A stretch of DNA of 54,377 nucleotides from an uncultured Bacteroidales bacterium (GCA_905233275.1 CAJODR010000006.1:1-54377), one strand, 5' to 3'; positions 6,525 through 15,527 are shown, counted from the first letter of the stretch. Numbers and translations: made by a program. The notes: a model not told the origin generated them from the sequence alone.

Positions 6525-7491
6525 AAATAAGATCTGCAAAAACTATAGCGGCGACGGCCTCGACGATGACCGGAGTGCGGAGGGCGAAGCAGGTGTCGTG
6601 GCGGCCGGGGACGACGAGGTCGTCGAATGAGCCTTTGGCGACATTCCAGGTGCGCTGCGCCTTGCGAATGGATGAAGTGGGCTTGAAGGCCACTCGGAAG
6701 ACGATTTCGCGGCCATTGGTGATGCCGCCGTTGATGCCGCCGGAGCCGTTTTTGAGAGGGCGGAGGCCTTCGCCGAACGGATCATTGTGTTCGCTCCCCT
6801 TCATCCTGGAGGCGGCGAAGCCATCGCCGAATTCAATCCCGCGCACGCCCGGAATGGCGAATACCGCATGCGAAATGAGCGACTCCACGCTGTCCCAGAA
6901 CGGGTCACCGACGCCGGCAGGGACGCCGCTGACAACGCATTCGACTATTCCGCCGAGCGAATCGCCTTCCGACTCTGCTGCGGCAATCAAATCAGGCCAC
7001 CCGGCGCTGTCGGGTGAGCCCCCCACCTCAACGAGACGGGCGTCGAAGTGGATCGACGGGCCGAGCATCTTCTTGGCCACAACCCCGGCAGCCACAATCG
7101 GAAGAGTCATCCTGCCGGAGAATTGTCCCCCGCCGCTCACAGCCGCCTCGTCTCCATATTTCGCCCTCGCAGTGAAATCGGCATGCCCGGGGCGCGGCAT
7201 GTCCCTGAACATCTCATAATCCGACGGACGAATATCCTCGTTACGGAATTCAATGACGAGGGACTCCCCTGTCGTCACCCTGCCTGAAACCCCAGAAAGA
7301 ATCACCGGAACATCTCGCTCAACGCGGGCTGTAGTCCCGGCGGCTCCGCTGCGTCGGCGATCAATATCAGCAGCAAAATCTTCAACAGACAGGGCCAGAC
7401 CGGGCTTTACGCCATCCACGACGACTCTCATCGCCGGGCTGTGAGACCCGCCGGAGAGCGCGACACGGAAACTATGACCGAAAGACTCCAT
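6523..7491 (-). CDS. aroC: chorismate synthase, short divergent form
   Basis: Chorismate synthase converts 5-enolpyruvylshikimate-3-phosphate to chorismate, using reduced FMN, as the last step of the shikimate pathway. Family landmarks are present: SFGHSFRVALSGGSHSPA at the N-terminus, RRRSG, VILSGVSGRVTTGES, RPGHADFTARAKYGD, SGVPAGVGDPFWDSVES, and GRHDTCFALRTPV near the C-terminus. It is unusual in three ways. It has 322 residues against about 355-360 for typical bacterial enzymes. The SHG motif reads SHS. The normally invariant GGGRSSARET reads GGGQFSGRMT. The reductions are in the middle and at the tail. It starts at an ATG 6 bases after the phosphodiesterase gene and ends in the bidirectional terminator. 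Confidence 0.9.
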   Translation of the reverse strand: MESFGHSFRVALSGGSHSPAMRVVVDGVKPGLALSVEDFAADIDRRRSGAAGTTARVERDVPVILSGVSGRVTTGESLVIEFRNEDIRPSDYEMFRDMPRPGHADFTARAKYGDEAAVSGGGQFSGRMTLPIVAAGVVAKKMLGPSIHFDARLVEVGGSPDSAGWPDLIAAAESEGDSLGGIVECVVSGVPAGVGDPFWDSVESLISHAVFAIPGVRGIEFGDGFAASRMKGSEHNDPFGEGLRPLKNGSGGINGGITNGREIVFRVAFKPTSSIRKAQRTWNVAKGSFDDLVVPGRHDTCFALRTPVIVEAVAAIVFADLI

Positions 7492-7497
7492 TACAGA

Positions 7498-9510
7498 TTA
7501 TTTCAGGAGTTGAAGAACGTCTTCGAGATTGCCGTCGCAGGGTGCAGGCTCTATGCCAAGCAAATGACAGACAAGAGGATAGACGCAGATATTCTGGAAC
7601 TGCTCGGCCTTGAATCCCTGCTTGAAATCGGGGCCTTCGGCGCGGAATATCGGCTGCATGTCTGGCTCATACGGCGAATAACCATGGGCGCCAAGCCCCG
7701 TTTTCGGCTTGTCGCAAACCTGCCAGCCGAGATCCGGGGCGATCACGATGTTGCCAATCCGGTCAGAAGTGCCGTATTGCAGTTCTGCCGGGATATCTTC
7801 CTTGTACCACACGGTAACATGCGGCATTTTACTGAAAGAATCATAGGCATCCTGCCGATACTCCGGCTTTGTAAACACCGAAGTCGGCGTGGAAATGACC
7901 ATGTGTTCGATCCAATCCTCGTCTACATAATCGTAGGGATTGATTTCACGCTCTCGGCTGATGCTCGTCATGCCATGGTCAGACAGCACAATGAGATCGA
8001 TATTATCGGCGAACCCGGATGCAGCTATACCTTGCCGGAGAAGGCCGATCATTTCATCCACACGTGCCACAGCTACTCTGACCTCCTCGCTGTAAGGGCC
8101 GCATGCGTGGCCGGTATGGTCGGGCTCGTCGAAATAAAGCATAATAAGCCTCGGACGCTCGCTGGGCGGCATATCGAGGAACGAAAGAGCTTCCTTCACC
8201 CGGTCCTCATAGCTTAGCCGATCAGCATACGGACGCCAATATGTGGGATGCTTGCCCTGGATCGGGACATCGGAGCCGACCCAGTAGATGGTGCCTGATT
8301 TGACGTTTTGCCCTGCAGCGGTGAGCCATATCGGCTCGCCGAGGAAATATTCGCCTTTGGCGTGATTGGGGCCGCTTATCGAGTAGTAATCATTCTGGTC
8401 CGGGGCCCAGAACGAATTGTTGACGATGCCGTGGTGATCCGGAACGAGGCCGGTCGCAATGGCGTAATGGTTGGGGAATGTCGAAGCGGGATAGGATGCG
8501 CGCATCGCCGTGGAAACGCCGTTCGCCGCAATGGCGTCGATATTGGGGGCGTCATACATTTCGGGATAATCCCAGCGGAAGCCGTCCAGGGACACCATGA
8601 TGACGTAACGGTCATTTTTCCGGGCGTCAAGGTATTCCCTGAGAGCCGGGCCGAGGTCGGTCTGGATAATGCCGGCGGAGTAGCGTTCGACGTACTCTTT
8701 CCATGCGGCGTCAGGGTCGTCAGACGCCACATAATCGCCCTTTGACCAAAGCGAATTGATCCAGATCCGGTAGTGCTTGCCGTACGCTGCCGTCAGGCTT
8801 TCGTTCAACTTGGAATAGTCCCCGGTAATCTCAAACGCCACAGGATTGCAGGCCGCCCTGAATTCTTCAATCGTCGCCGCAGCACCTGGACCGGCCGGGA
8901 TTTTCGGCATGAAGAGGATGCTGTCAAAGGGCACCGAGGTGATTTGCTTCAGCTCATCCGGATGCCTGCGGGACTTGAAGATGACCTGATTCTCAGTCCC
9001 TGTCGCAAGGACTACCTTATATATATCATCGAAGAATCTGGCCTCGCCGTCGATGTTGACGAGGATCTTGCCCTTTGCCTTCAGGAGAGCCTCTTCCAGA
9101 GTCGGGACCTTGTAATCCTTGCCCCCGGGGCCCTCAAGACGGAGTCCCTGGATATACTTGTATTTACGGAGGTAAACGGGACCGAAGCCATTGGTCGTAC
9201 GGCCGAGAGTCTTGTCGTGCATCAGGATCAGGACGCCGTCCCGCGTCCTCTTGACATCCAGCTCCACGATATCGACGCCAGCCTCAATCGCAGCCTCAAT
9301 GGACTCCAGGCTGTTTTCCGCCGTTACTTTCCAAAGCCCGCGGTGCGCAGCCACAAGCACATTGCCATCTCCCGGATTCAGCAGAATCCGCCTCAGCGAA
9401 TCCACTCTCGTCTGCGCGAAGAGAGAGACTCCGCTTATGAAAACGATTAAAGATAAAAGAACCCGCCTGAACATTGGCAAACGCATTTTACACCACGCGA
9501 ATTTAATCAT
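7498..9510 (-). CDS. secreted GDPD - ENPP phosphodiesterase fusion
   Basis: A 670-residue exported protein with a signal peptide (about 10-33, ending SLFAQ). The N-terminal half (about 50-290) is a glycerophosphodiester phosphodiesterase: AAHRG with His56-Arg57, the AENSLES segment, Glu83 and Asp85 in VELDVK, and His98-Asp99. The C-terminal half (300-670) is an alkaline-phosphatase-superfamily type I phosphodiesterase/nucleotide pyrophosphatase. Here Asp309 in SLDGFR is a metal ligand, Thr344 in ASTFPNHY is the nucleophile, and YFDEPDHTGH, LSDHGM and GAHGYSP supply the other metal ligands. Both sites look intact. The two activities could successively cleave glycerophosphodiesters or other phosphodiesters in the periplasm. 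The ATG at 9510 overlaps the maturase stop as ATGA, so I prefer it to the open frame reaching 9657. Confidence 0.9.
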   Translation of the reverse strand: MIKFAWCKMRLPMFRRVLLSLIVFISGVSLFAQTRVDSLRRILLNPGDGNVLVAAHRGLWKVTAENSLESIEAAIEAGVDIVELDVKRTRDGVLILMHDKTLGRTTNGFGPVYLRKYKYIQGLRLEGPGGKDYKVPTLEEALLKAKGKILVNIDGEARFFDDIYKVVLATGTENQVIFKSRRHPDELKQITSVPFDSILFMPKIPAGPGAAATIEEFRAACNPVAFEITGDYSKLNESLTAAYGKHYRIWINSLWSKGDYVASDDPDAAWKEYVERYSAGIIQTDLGPALREYLDARKNDRYVIMVSLDGFRWDYPEMYDAPNIDAIAANGVSTAMRASYPASTFPNHYAIATGLVPDHHGIVNNSFWAPDQNDYYSISGPNHAKGEYFLGEPIWLTAAGQNVKSGTIYWVGSDVPIQGKHPTYWRPYADRLSYEDRVKEALSFLDMPPSERPRLIMLYFDEPDHTGHACGPYSEEVRVAVARVDEMIGLLRQGIAASGFADNIDLIVLSDHGMTSISREREINPYDYVDEDWIEHMVISTPTSVFTKPEYRQDAYDSFSKMPHVTVWYKEDIPAELQYGTSDRIGNIVIAPDLGWQVCDKPKTGLGAHGYSPYEPDMQPIFRAEGPDFKQGFKAEQFQNICVYPLVCHLLGIEPAPCDGNLEDVLQLLK

Positions 9511-10691
9511 TTTTTCGGGAAATTCATTATTTCTGCAGGTGCGCGGCCCTGAGCGAGGAGGGTGCGCATGCGGTCCATGGCTGGAGCGGCGTGGGTGAAG
9601 AAGTGGTAGTAGCCTTCGCAGAGGGCGGGTGTGCCGGCTATGCGGTGCTGGGGACATTCGCCGCCGCAGGCGGGCAGGAACTCACAGGAGAGGCATTTAC
9701 CGGGGAGACCGGTCCGCTTTGAAAGGCCGAAACGGCGCTGCTCTTCCGAGGTCATCATTTCCCGGAGCGAACGGTCGCGAATGTTGCCGAGAAGGCACTC
9801 CGGAGTCACGAAATGGTCGCACGAATACACGTCGCCATTGTGCTCTACGACGGGGCTGCCACCGCAAGTCTGGCAGAAGGCGCAGACGCCGGGATTGATG
9901 CCGCACCATGAAGCCAGAATCGCGTCGAAAAGTGTGACAAATACGCGTCCCACGTCGCTGAGAAGCCATTCGTCGAAGACTTCGCACATAAATTCGCCGA
10001 AGGCTCGGGGGGATACGGACCATGGCGTGATGGAGCCGTCGGGAGCCTGTTCGAGCACCGGCAGAAACTGCATATACGAGCTGCCGGCGTCTTTCAGGAA
10101 GCGGTAAATTTCGGCGCCGCGGCCTTCCGAGCGGCAGTTGACGGTGGAGAGGGTGTTGAATTCGACCCCGTGGTCCCGGAGAATCTTAAGACCGCGCATC
10201 ACGCGGTCGAATGTCTCCCCGCCCTTCTTATCGCGCCTGAACCCGTCGTGCACGTCCCTCGGGCCGTCCAGGGAGAGCCCGACGAGGAAGCCGTTTTTGC
10301 GGAAGAAGGCAGACCATTCGTCCGTCAGGAGAGTCCCGTTGGTTTGGATGCTGTTGACGACTTTTCGGCCTCCGGAGTACTTGCGCTGCAGTTCGACGGC
10401 CTTCCTGAAGAATGCCAGCCCCGCCAGCAGAGGCTCGCCGCCGTGCCAGACATAGCTGAGCTCCGGCACGTCCACGGATTCGGAGTAATCCTTGATAATC
10501 CGCTCCAGAAGCGCCTCCGACATCACTGGCTCGCGCCCGCCGTACAGCCCTGCCTTTTCGAGATAATAGCAGTAATGGCAACCGAGATTGCACGCCGAAC
10601 CGACCGGTTTCACCATCAGGTTGAACGCCAGCGGCCCGGACTGCCTCACGGCATCCCCAAGCGGAATCGGATTGCCCCCGGAAGCATGCAT
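9507..10691 (-). CDS. anaerobic sulfatase-maturating enzyme (radical SAM, SPASM)
   Basis: This enzyme oxidises the active-site Ser or Cys of sulfatases to formylglycine. The radical-SAM cluster motif CNLGCHYC is at Cys34, Cys38 and Cys41. The C-terminal SPASM region holds the auxiliary-cluster cysteines in CAFCQTCGG, YSCDHF and CLSCEFLPACGGECPQHR. At 394 residues it has normal family length. I use the ATG at 10691 rather than an upstream TTG at 10697. It is divergently transcribed from a Ser-type sulfatase gene only 36 bases away, its obvious client. It is translationally coupled (ATGA) to the downstream phosphodiesterase gene. Confidence 0.93.
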   Translation of the reverse strand: MHASGGNPIPLGDAVRQSGPLAFNLMVKPVGSACNLGCHYCYYLEKAGLYGGREPVMSEALLERIIKDYSESVDVPELSYVWHGGEPLLAGLAFFRKAVELQRKYSGGRKVVNSIQTNGTLLTDEWSAFFRKNGFLVGLSLDGPRDVHDGFRRDKKGGETFDRVMRGLKILRDHGVEFNTLSTVNCRSEGRGAEIYRFLKDAGSSYMQFLPVLEQAPDGSITPWSVSPRAFGEFMCEVFDEWLLSDVGRVFVTLFDAILASWCGINPGVCAFCQTCGGSPVVEHNGDVYSCDHFVTPECLLGNIRDRSLREMMTSEEQRRFGLSKRTGLPGKCLSCEFLPACGGECPQHRIAGTPALCEGYYHFFTHAAPAMDRMRTLLAQGRAPAEIMNFPKK

Positions 10692-10715
10692 ACGCAAAAA
10701 TAAGTAAAAATTGAA

Positions 10716-10723
10716 TATCTTTG
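10716..10723 (+). promoter_or_regulatory. TAnnTTTG -7 box abutting the sulfatase start
   Basis: A perfect TATCTTTG ends only 4 bases before the sulfatase ATG at 10728. With usual Bacteroidetes spacing, transcription would begin at or within a few bases of the start codon, predicting a leaderless mRNA. Confidence 0.55.
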
Positions 10724-10727
10724 TACC

Positions 10728-12332
10728 ATGTCAAAGAAGATACTTCTTCCATTCGGCGGCATTCCGCTGATTCTTACCGCGCAGTCGTGCGGCGAGAAAA
10801 CGCCTGCAGAGCAGCCCAAGCCTCTCAATATCGTGTACATCATGTGCGACGATCACAGCTATCAGACGATCAGCTGTTATGACCGGCGCTATATGGAGAC
10901 GCCCAATATCGACCGGCTGGCGGAAGAGGGCACGAGATTCACCAACAGCTTTGTGGCGAATTCGCTAAGCGGGCCATCCCGGGCGTGCATGCTGACGGGG
11001 AAGCACAGCCACAAGAACGGATTCACCAACAATGAGCACGGGGTATTCGACGGCAGTCAGCAGACACTGCCGAAGCTCCTGCAGGAGGGTGGCTACCTCA
11101 CGGCAATGGTCGGCAAATGGCATCTGGTGAGCGACCCGACGGGATTCGACTACTGGGACATACTGACCGGGCAGGGGGATTATTACAATCCGGTATTCAT
11201 CCGCGAAGGGGAGAGGGTTGTGCGCCGTGGTTATTCGACGGACGTCACGACAGATGTGGCGCTGGACTGGCTCTCGTCGCTCGGCGGGGACAAGCCGTTC
11301 TGCCTGTTCCTGCACTACAAGGCGCCGCACCGCAGCTGGATGCCGGATCTGCAGGACCTCGGGGCGTACGACGACAAGGAGTTCCCGCTGCCGGATACAT
11401 TCTACGACGACTATTCGACAAGGGAGGCGGCCCGGAAGCAGGAGATGTCCATTATCGCCGACATGAACGTCATCTACGACCTCAAGATGGCGGACCGGGA
11501 GAATACCATTCACACCCCTGACAATCCGGCGCTCGAATCCTACGGACGCGACCTCTACCGCAAGGATCTGCCTGACGGCGAATTGGTTCCCGGCCGGATG
11601 GATTCGCTGCAGCAGGCAGCATGGGACGCCTATTATGACCCGCTGATAGCGGAATTCAAAGCCGCTAACCTCAAGGGGAATGCCCTCAGCGAATGGAAAT
11701 TCCAGCGCTACATGCGCGACTATTGCAGCGTGATCAACTCGGTGGACCGCAATGTCGGGAGGGTGTACGACTTCCTGAAGGAGCACGGAATGCTGGAGAA
11801 TACCGTCATTATTTACACTTCCGACCAGGGTTTCTTCATGGGCGAGCACGGCTACTTCGACAAGCGATTCATGTACGAGGAAAGCTTCCGGACGCCGCTT
11901 ATCGTTAGAATGCCCGACGGATGGAAAACGCCCGCCGACATCGATGCAATGGTGCAGAATATCGATTACGCGCCGACAATTCTCGAAATTGTGGGACTAC
12001 CTGTGCCAGAGGACATTCAGGGCAAGAGTTTCCTGCCACTGCTACAGGGGAAGGATCCATCCGCAATAGGCTGGCGGAAGGCCCTGTACTACCATTATTA
12101 CGAATATCCGGCCGAGCACTCAGTCCGCCGCCACTACGGCATCCGCACTGCACGCTACTCCCTCATGCACTTCTACAACGACATAGACGAATGGGAACTC
12201 TTCGACCTCGCCACCGACCCCGCTGAGCTTCACAACCTCTACGGCACCCCCGGCACCGAAGCCCTCACCGACTCCCTCAAGACCGAACTCCGCCTCCTCC
12301 AGGAACTATATCAGGACCCGATAACCGAATGA
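10728..12332 (+). CDS. Ser-type sulfatase, lipoprotein
   Basis: A 534-residue arylsulfatase-family (S1) enzyme hydrolysing sulfate esters, exported as a lipoprotein (lipobox TAQSC, Cys21). Metal-binding residues begin at Asp41-Asp42 (MCDDHSYQ). The sulfatase signature SGPSRACMLTG starts at Ser81, the residue converted to formylglycine. The second signature is GYLTAMVGKWHL, and YTSDQGFFMGEHGYFDKRF supplies further ligands. A serine instead of cysteine means it depends on the anaerobic maturase encoded divergently at 9507-10691. The substrate is not deducible: sulfated glycans of mucin or host glycosaminoglycans are common targets for such genes. Confidence 0.93.
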   Translation: MSKKILLPFGGIPLILTAQSCGEKTPAEQPKPLNIVYIMCDDHSYQTISCYDRRYMETPNIDRLAEEGTRFTNSFVANSLSGPSRACMLTGKHSHKNGFTNNEHGVFDGSQQTLPKLLQEGGYLTAMVGKWHLVSDPTGFDYWDILTGQGDYYNPVFIREGERVVRRGYSTDVTTDVALDWLSSLGGDKPFCLFLHYKAPHRSWMPDLQDLGAYDDKEFPLPDTFYDDYSTREAARKQEMSIIADMNVIYDLKMADRENTIHTPDNPALESYGRDLYRKDLPDGELVPGRMDSLQQAAWDAYYDPLIAEFKAANLKGNALSEWKFQRYMRDYCSVINSVDRNVGRVYDFLKEHGMLENTVIIYTSDQGFFMGEHGYFDKRFMYEESFRTPLIVRMPDGWKTPADIDAMVQNIDYAPTILEIVGLPVPEDIQGKSFLPLLQGKDPSAIGWRKALYYHYYEYPAEHSVRRHYGIRTARYSLMHFYNDIDEWELFDLATDPAELHNLYGTPGTEALTDSLKTELRLLQELYQDPITE

Positions 12333-12414
12333 CAACGCCCCCAAGCATGGTCTTCATCTCTTCAGAGTAGTTGCCGAAGAAAGTATCAGCGCCATAGCGA
12401 CGAATGTCTCTCGG

Positions 12415-12488
12415 TGATCGAGTTGGGATTCGAACCCAAGACCCACAGCTTAGAAGGCTGTTGCTCTGTCCAACTGAGCTACTCGACC
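12415..12488 (-). tRNA. tRNA-Arg(TCT)
   Basis: A full cloverleaf: acceptor GGTCGAG pairs with CTCGATC, the D-arm GCTCAGTTGGACAGAGC is normal, the anticodon stem ACAGC/GCTGT encloses loop CTTCTAA (anticodon TCT), and the T-arm TTGGGTTCGAATCCCAA is intact. The 3' CCA is not encoded (CCG follows). Confidence 0.95.
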
Positions 12489-12512
12489 AACATGCAGTTT
12501 ATTATAACTGCG

Positions 12513-12520
12513 CAAAGGTA
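12513..12520 (-). promoter_or_regulatory. TAnnTTTG -7 box for tRNA-Arg
   Basis: The minus strand reads TACCTTTG, 25 bases before the tRNA 5' end, with TTTTG upstream near the -33 position. An inverted pair, CAGTTTAT/ATAACTG, lies between the box and the tRNA. Confidence 0.55.
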
Positions 12521-12561
12521 GCAATTCTTTCCGACAAAAGCGCGGTAAACTACAAAATTGT

Positions 12562-14595
12562 TTATTTCAGACCGCGGGCGCGGAGGAGGGCGTCGGGATC
12601 GGGATCGGCTCCGCGGAAGATGTGGTAGAGAGTCATGGGCTCTTCGCTGCCGCCTTTCTCGAGGAAGGTCTGGCGGAACTTGAGGGCCGTCTCCGGATTG
12701 AAGGCGCCGTCTTCCTTGAACTTCTCAAATGCGTCTACGTCAAGTACTTCTGACCAGAGATAGCCGTAGTAGCCGGCACTGTAGCCGCTGTTGAAGATGT
12801 GGTTGAAATAGGTCGAACGGTAACGGGGGATAATCTCGTCGATGAGTCCCATTTCCTTGCACACCTTGGTCTCGAAGTCGCGGATGGACTGGGCATCGGT
12901 GAAGTTTTCGAGCTCGGCTGCGGTCAGTTCATGCCATTTCATATCGAGAATCGATGCGGCGCAGAGTTCGCCCGTCATGAATCCCTGGTTGAATTTGAGG
13001 GAATTGTTGATCTTGTCGACAAGCTCGGCGGGGATGGTTTCACCGGAAATGTAGTTGTGCGCATACTCCGAGAGGATCTCAGGCTGGAAGGCCCAGTTTT
13101 CATTGAACTGGGAGAACATTTCGACGAAGTCACGAGTCACGGATGTGCCGCTGACGGACTTGTAGTGGCATTTTGTGAGGAAGCCGTGGAGGGCGTGGCC
13201 GAATTCGTGGAACGCGGTCTGGACCTGGTCGACGGTGAGTAGCGAGGGCAGTTCAGCGGTCGGAGCCGGGAAGTTGCAGACATTGACGATAATCGGACGG
13301 ACCTCTTTGCCGGAAGCGTCGAAGTACTGGTCGCGGAAATTGTTCATCCATGCCCCTCCCCTCTTGGATTCGCGGGAATAATAGTCAGCGTAGAATATTC
13401 CGACGAAGCTGCCGTCGCGGTCGGTGAGCTTGAACGCCTTTACGACAGGGTTGTAGATTTCGACATCGGCGGCGGGCTCGAAATTGACGCCATAGATCTT
13501 GTTGGCGGCGAAGAATACGCCCTTCATCACGCTGTCAGCCTGGAAATAGGGCTTTGTCAGGCTCTCGTCGAGGTCGTATTTGCGGGCGCGCACCTTTTCG
13601 GCATAGTAGAACCAGTCCCAGGGCTGAATCTTCGTCCCGGCGGGAAGGAGACCGGCCTTGATGTCCTCGTTCATCACCTCCTGCATGTCGCGGATTTCCT
13701 CACGGGCCTTGACCATAGAGGCGTCCATGATCTTTGCAAGGAATGCATCCACGGTCGCGGGATCGCCTGCCATCTTATTGGAGAGCAGATATGAGGCGGA
13801 ATTGTCATAGCCGAGGAGGGCTGCCTTCTCGGTGCGGAGCTTCATGATTTCGAGGCAGATCTCGTTGTTGTCGTACTCGTTGCCGTTGTTGCCACGGGAA
13901 GAATAGGCACGGAACGCCTTCTCGCGAAGGGCCCTGTCTTCGGTCGTGGTCATATAGTCGGAATAATCCGACACGGAGATGCCGATTTCGGCTTTGAATG
14001 CATTGTTCTCCGCAAGGAGATTATTGCCGAAACGCTGCGAGAGCGATGCCAGGCGGGTGTTGATCTCCTTGAAACGGGCCTGCTTCTCGGGCTCGAGAGC
14101 CACACCGTTGCGGACGAAAGCCTCATAGAGCTTCTTGGTGACCATCTGCTGCTCGCGGGTGAGACCGTCCATATTCTCATAGACGACCTTTACGCGGGCG
14201 AAGAGGTCCGGATTCATCAGAATTTCATCCTCGGCGGCGGTGATGAGCGGAGTCACCTCCTCGTCGATGGCCTGGAGTTCAGGTGTAGTGTCAGATTCGA
14301 CCAGATTGAAGAATACGCCCGAGACCTTGGCGAGAAGCTCGCCGGAAAGATCGTAAGCAGCGATGGTATTCTCGAATGTCGGAGCTTCGGGATTGGAGAT
14401 GATAGCCTCGATTTCAGCCTTCTGGCGGGCGATGCCCTCCTTGAATGCGGGGAGATAGTCCTCGGTTTTGATCTGGCTGAACGGAGCGGTGCCATAGGGG
14501 GTGTTCCACTCCTCGAAGAAGATGTTGGCAGGAGCCTTGTCCTTGCAGGAAACAAGCATTGCGATAGCAGTTAAGATGATGATTGAGCGTCTCAT
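12562..14595 (-). CDS. dcp: M3-family peptidyl-dipeptidase, lipoprotein
   Basis: A 677-residue zinc metallopeptidase of the thimet/Dcp family that removes dipeptides from the C-terminus of peptides. The zinc-binding motif HEFGHALH sits in the catalytic helix of the C-terminal half, with a downstream Glu ligand expected in the following DFVEMFSQFNENWA segment. The N-terminus is a lipoprotein signal (lipobox LVSC, Cys17), so the enzyme is envelope-anchored, as in other Bacteroidales Dcp proteins. The start codon overlaps the stop of the YitT gene as ATGA. It is the last gene of the long operon beginning at 20897. Confidence 0.93.
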   Translation of the reverse strand: MRRSIIILTAIAMLVSCKDKAPANIFFEEWNTPYGTAPFSQIKTEDYLPAFKEGIARQKAEIEAIISNPEAPTFENTIAAYDLSGELLAKVSGVFFNLVESDTTPELQAIDEEVTPLITAAEDEILMNPDLFARVKVVYENMDGLTREQQMVTKKLYEAFVRNGVALEPEKQARFKEINTRLASLSQRFGNNLLAENNAFKAEIGISVSDYSDYMTTTEDRALREKAFRAYSSRGNNGNEYDNNEICLEIMKLRTEKAALLGYDNSASYLLSNKMAGDPATVDAFLAKIMDASMVKAREEIRDMQEVMNEDIKAGLLPAGTKIQPWDWFYYAEKVRARKYDLDESLTKPYFQADSVMKGVFFAANKIYGVNFEPAADVEIYNPVVKAFKLTDRDGSFVGIFYADYYSRESKRGGAWMNNFRDQYFDASGKEVRPIIVNVCNFPAPTAELPSLLTVDQVQTAFHEFGHALHGFLTKCHYKSVSGTSVTRDFVEMFSQFNENWAFQPEILSEYAHNYISGETIPAELVDKINNSLKFNQGFMTGELCAASILDMKWHELTAAELENFTDAQSIRDFETKVCKEMGLIDEIIPRYRSTYFNHIFNSGYSAGYYGYLWSEVLDVDAFEKFKEDGAFNPETALKFRQTFLEKGGSEEPMTLYHIFRGADPDPDALLRARGLK

Positions 14596-15527
14596 ATAGA
14601 GAGATGTGTTGATTTGTTGTGTTTATGGTCATTCCATGTGCCGTAGACCTCGCTGACGTTGCCTGCGGTCACGAAGCAGTTTACATTCTCATCCTTGATG
14701 AAGGCCATGATGGCGGCGAATTCGTCCTTGGTGAGAAGGGCCTGGATCTCGATCTGCTTCTCTCCGGTGTAGCCGCCGATATTCTCGTAAAGGCTGCAGC
14801 CACGGTGAAGCTTTTCGATGATGAACTGGCGGAGCTTCTCGTGCTCATGGGATATGATGCATATCCTCTTGCGCCGGTTGAAACTCGCTGTGAAGTAGTC
14901 GATTACGAGGCCGTTGATCCAAGTGCCGATGAGACCGAGGACGACCAGGTTGAACGGGTTGATGGCGAATGCCGTACAGCATATAATGGCCCCGGCGACT
15001 GAAATGGACGCGCCGAGATCGAGATGCATGTATTTGTTGACTATCTTTCCAAGGATGTCAAGTCCACCCGTAGACGCGTTGATACCGAACAGCAGCGACT
15101 GCGAGAAGCTGAGTATCAGCACGAAACACACCAGGTCGAGCCAGGGGTCGCCCATCACCGAGTTGGATCCTTCCGCGATGAATGTCGACGCGGGCAGCAC
15201 CCTCTCCCAGAACTCGATCATGGGACCGAGGATAAGGGCGGTATACACTGTCTTGGCACCGAATTCCTTGCCGATGAATATCCAGGCGAGGATCAGTAGG
15301 AAAATGTTGATAATGAGAACGACGAGGGAGACCTTAAGCTCCACGCCGAACATGCTGAGCGACAACTTGGAAAGCACGACGGAAAGACCGGAGATGGATC
15401 CGAGGATCAGCTGGCCCGGCACCATGAAATAATTGACCGCAATGGCCGCGATGAGCATGCCGAGGGTCATGATTATCAATTCTTTCCAGAATTTCCAGGT
15501 GGCGACGTAAGATAGTACTTTGTTCAT
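14592..15527 (-). CDS. YitT-family membrane protein (DUF161/DUF2179)
   Basis: A 311-residue inner-membrane protein with about five or six hydrophobic segments (for example around residues 15-40, 48-75, 80-105, 128-150 and 175-210). A cytoplasmic C-terminal DUF2179 domain follows (about 225-300) with the usual GGYTGEKQIEI segment. The family is widespread and its substrate is not established. The start (15527) overlaps the trmB stop by one base, and the end overlaps the dcp start, so translation is coupled. Confidence 0.9.
   Translation of the reverse strand: MNKVLSYVATWKFWKELIIMTLGMLIAAIAVNYFMVPGQLILGSISGLSVVLSKLSLSMFGVELKVSLVVLIINIFLLILAWIFIGKEFGAKTVYTALILGPMIEFWERVLPASTFIAEGSNSVMGDPWLDLVCFVLILSFSQSLLFGINASTGGLDILGKIVNKYMHLDLGASISVAGAIICCTAFAINPFNLVVLGLIGTWINGLVIDYFTASFNRRKRICIISHEHEKLRQFIIEKLHRGCSLYENIGGYTGEKQIEIQALLTKDEFAAIMAFIKDENVNCFVTAGNVSEVYGTWNDHKHNKSTHLSI

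Noticed and set aside
6566..7219. 217-residue plus-strand ORF opposite aroC
   Set aside because: It is an antisense shadow of a GC-rich conserved gene, proline/serine-rich with no domain. The same applies to other long antisense frames, for example 10965-11849, 21295-22923, 36848-38533 and 40013-41452.
9511..9657. Upstream extension of the phosphodiesterase fusion gene
   Set aside because: It lies inside the maturase gene, is Arg/His/Pro-rich and precedes a proper signal peptide. The ATG at 9510 forms an ATGA overlap.
12404..12628. 74-residue plus-strand ORF
   Set aside because: It is the antisense of tRNA-Arg and of the 3' end of dcp; the GIRTQDPQLRR-type peptide is a well-known translation artefact of tRNA.
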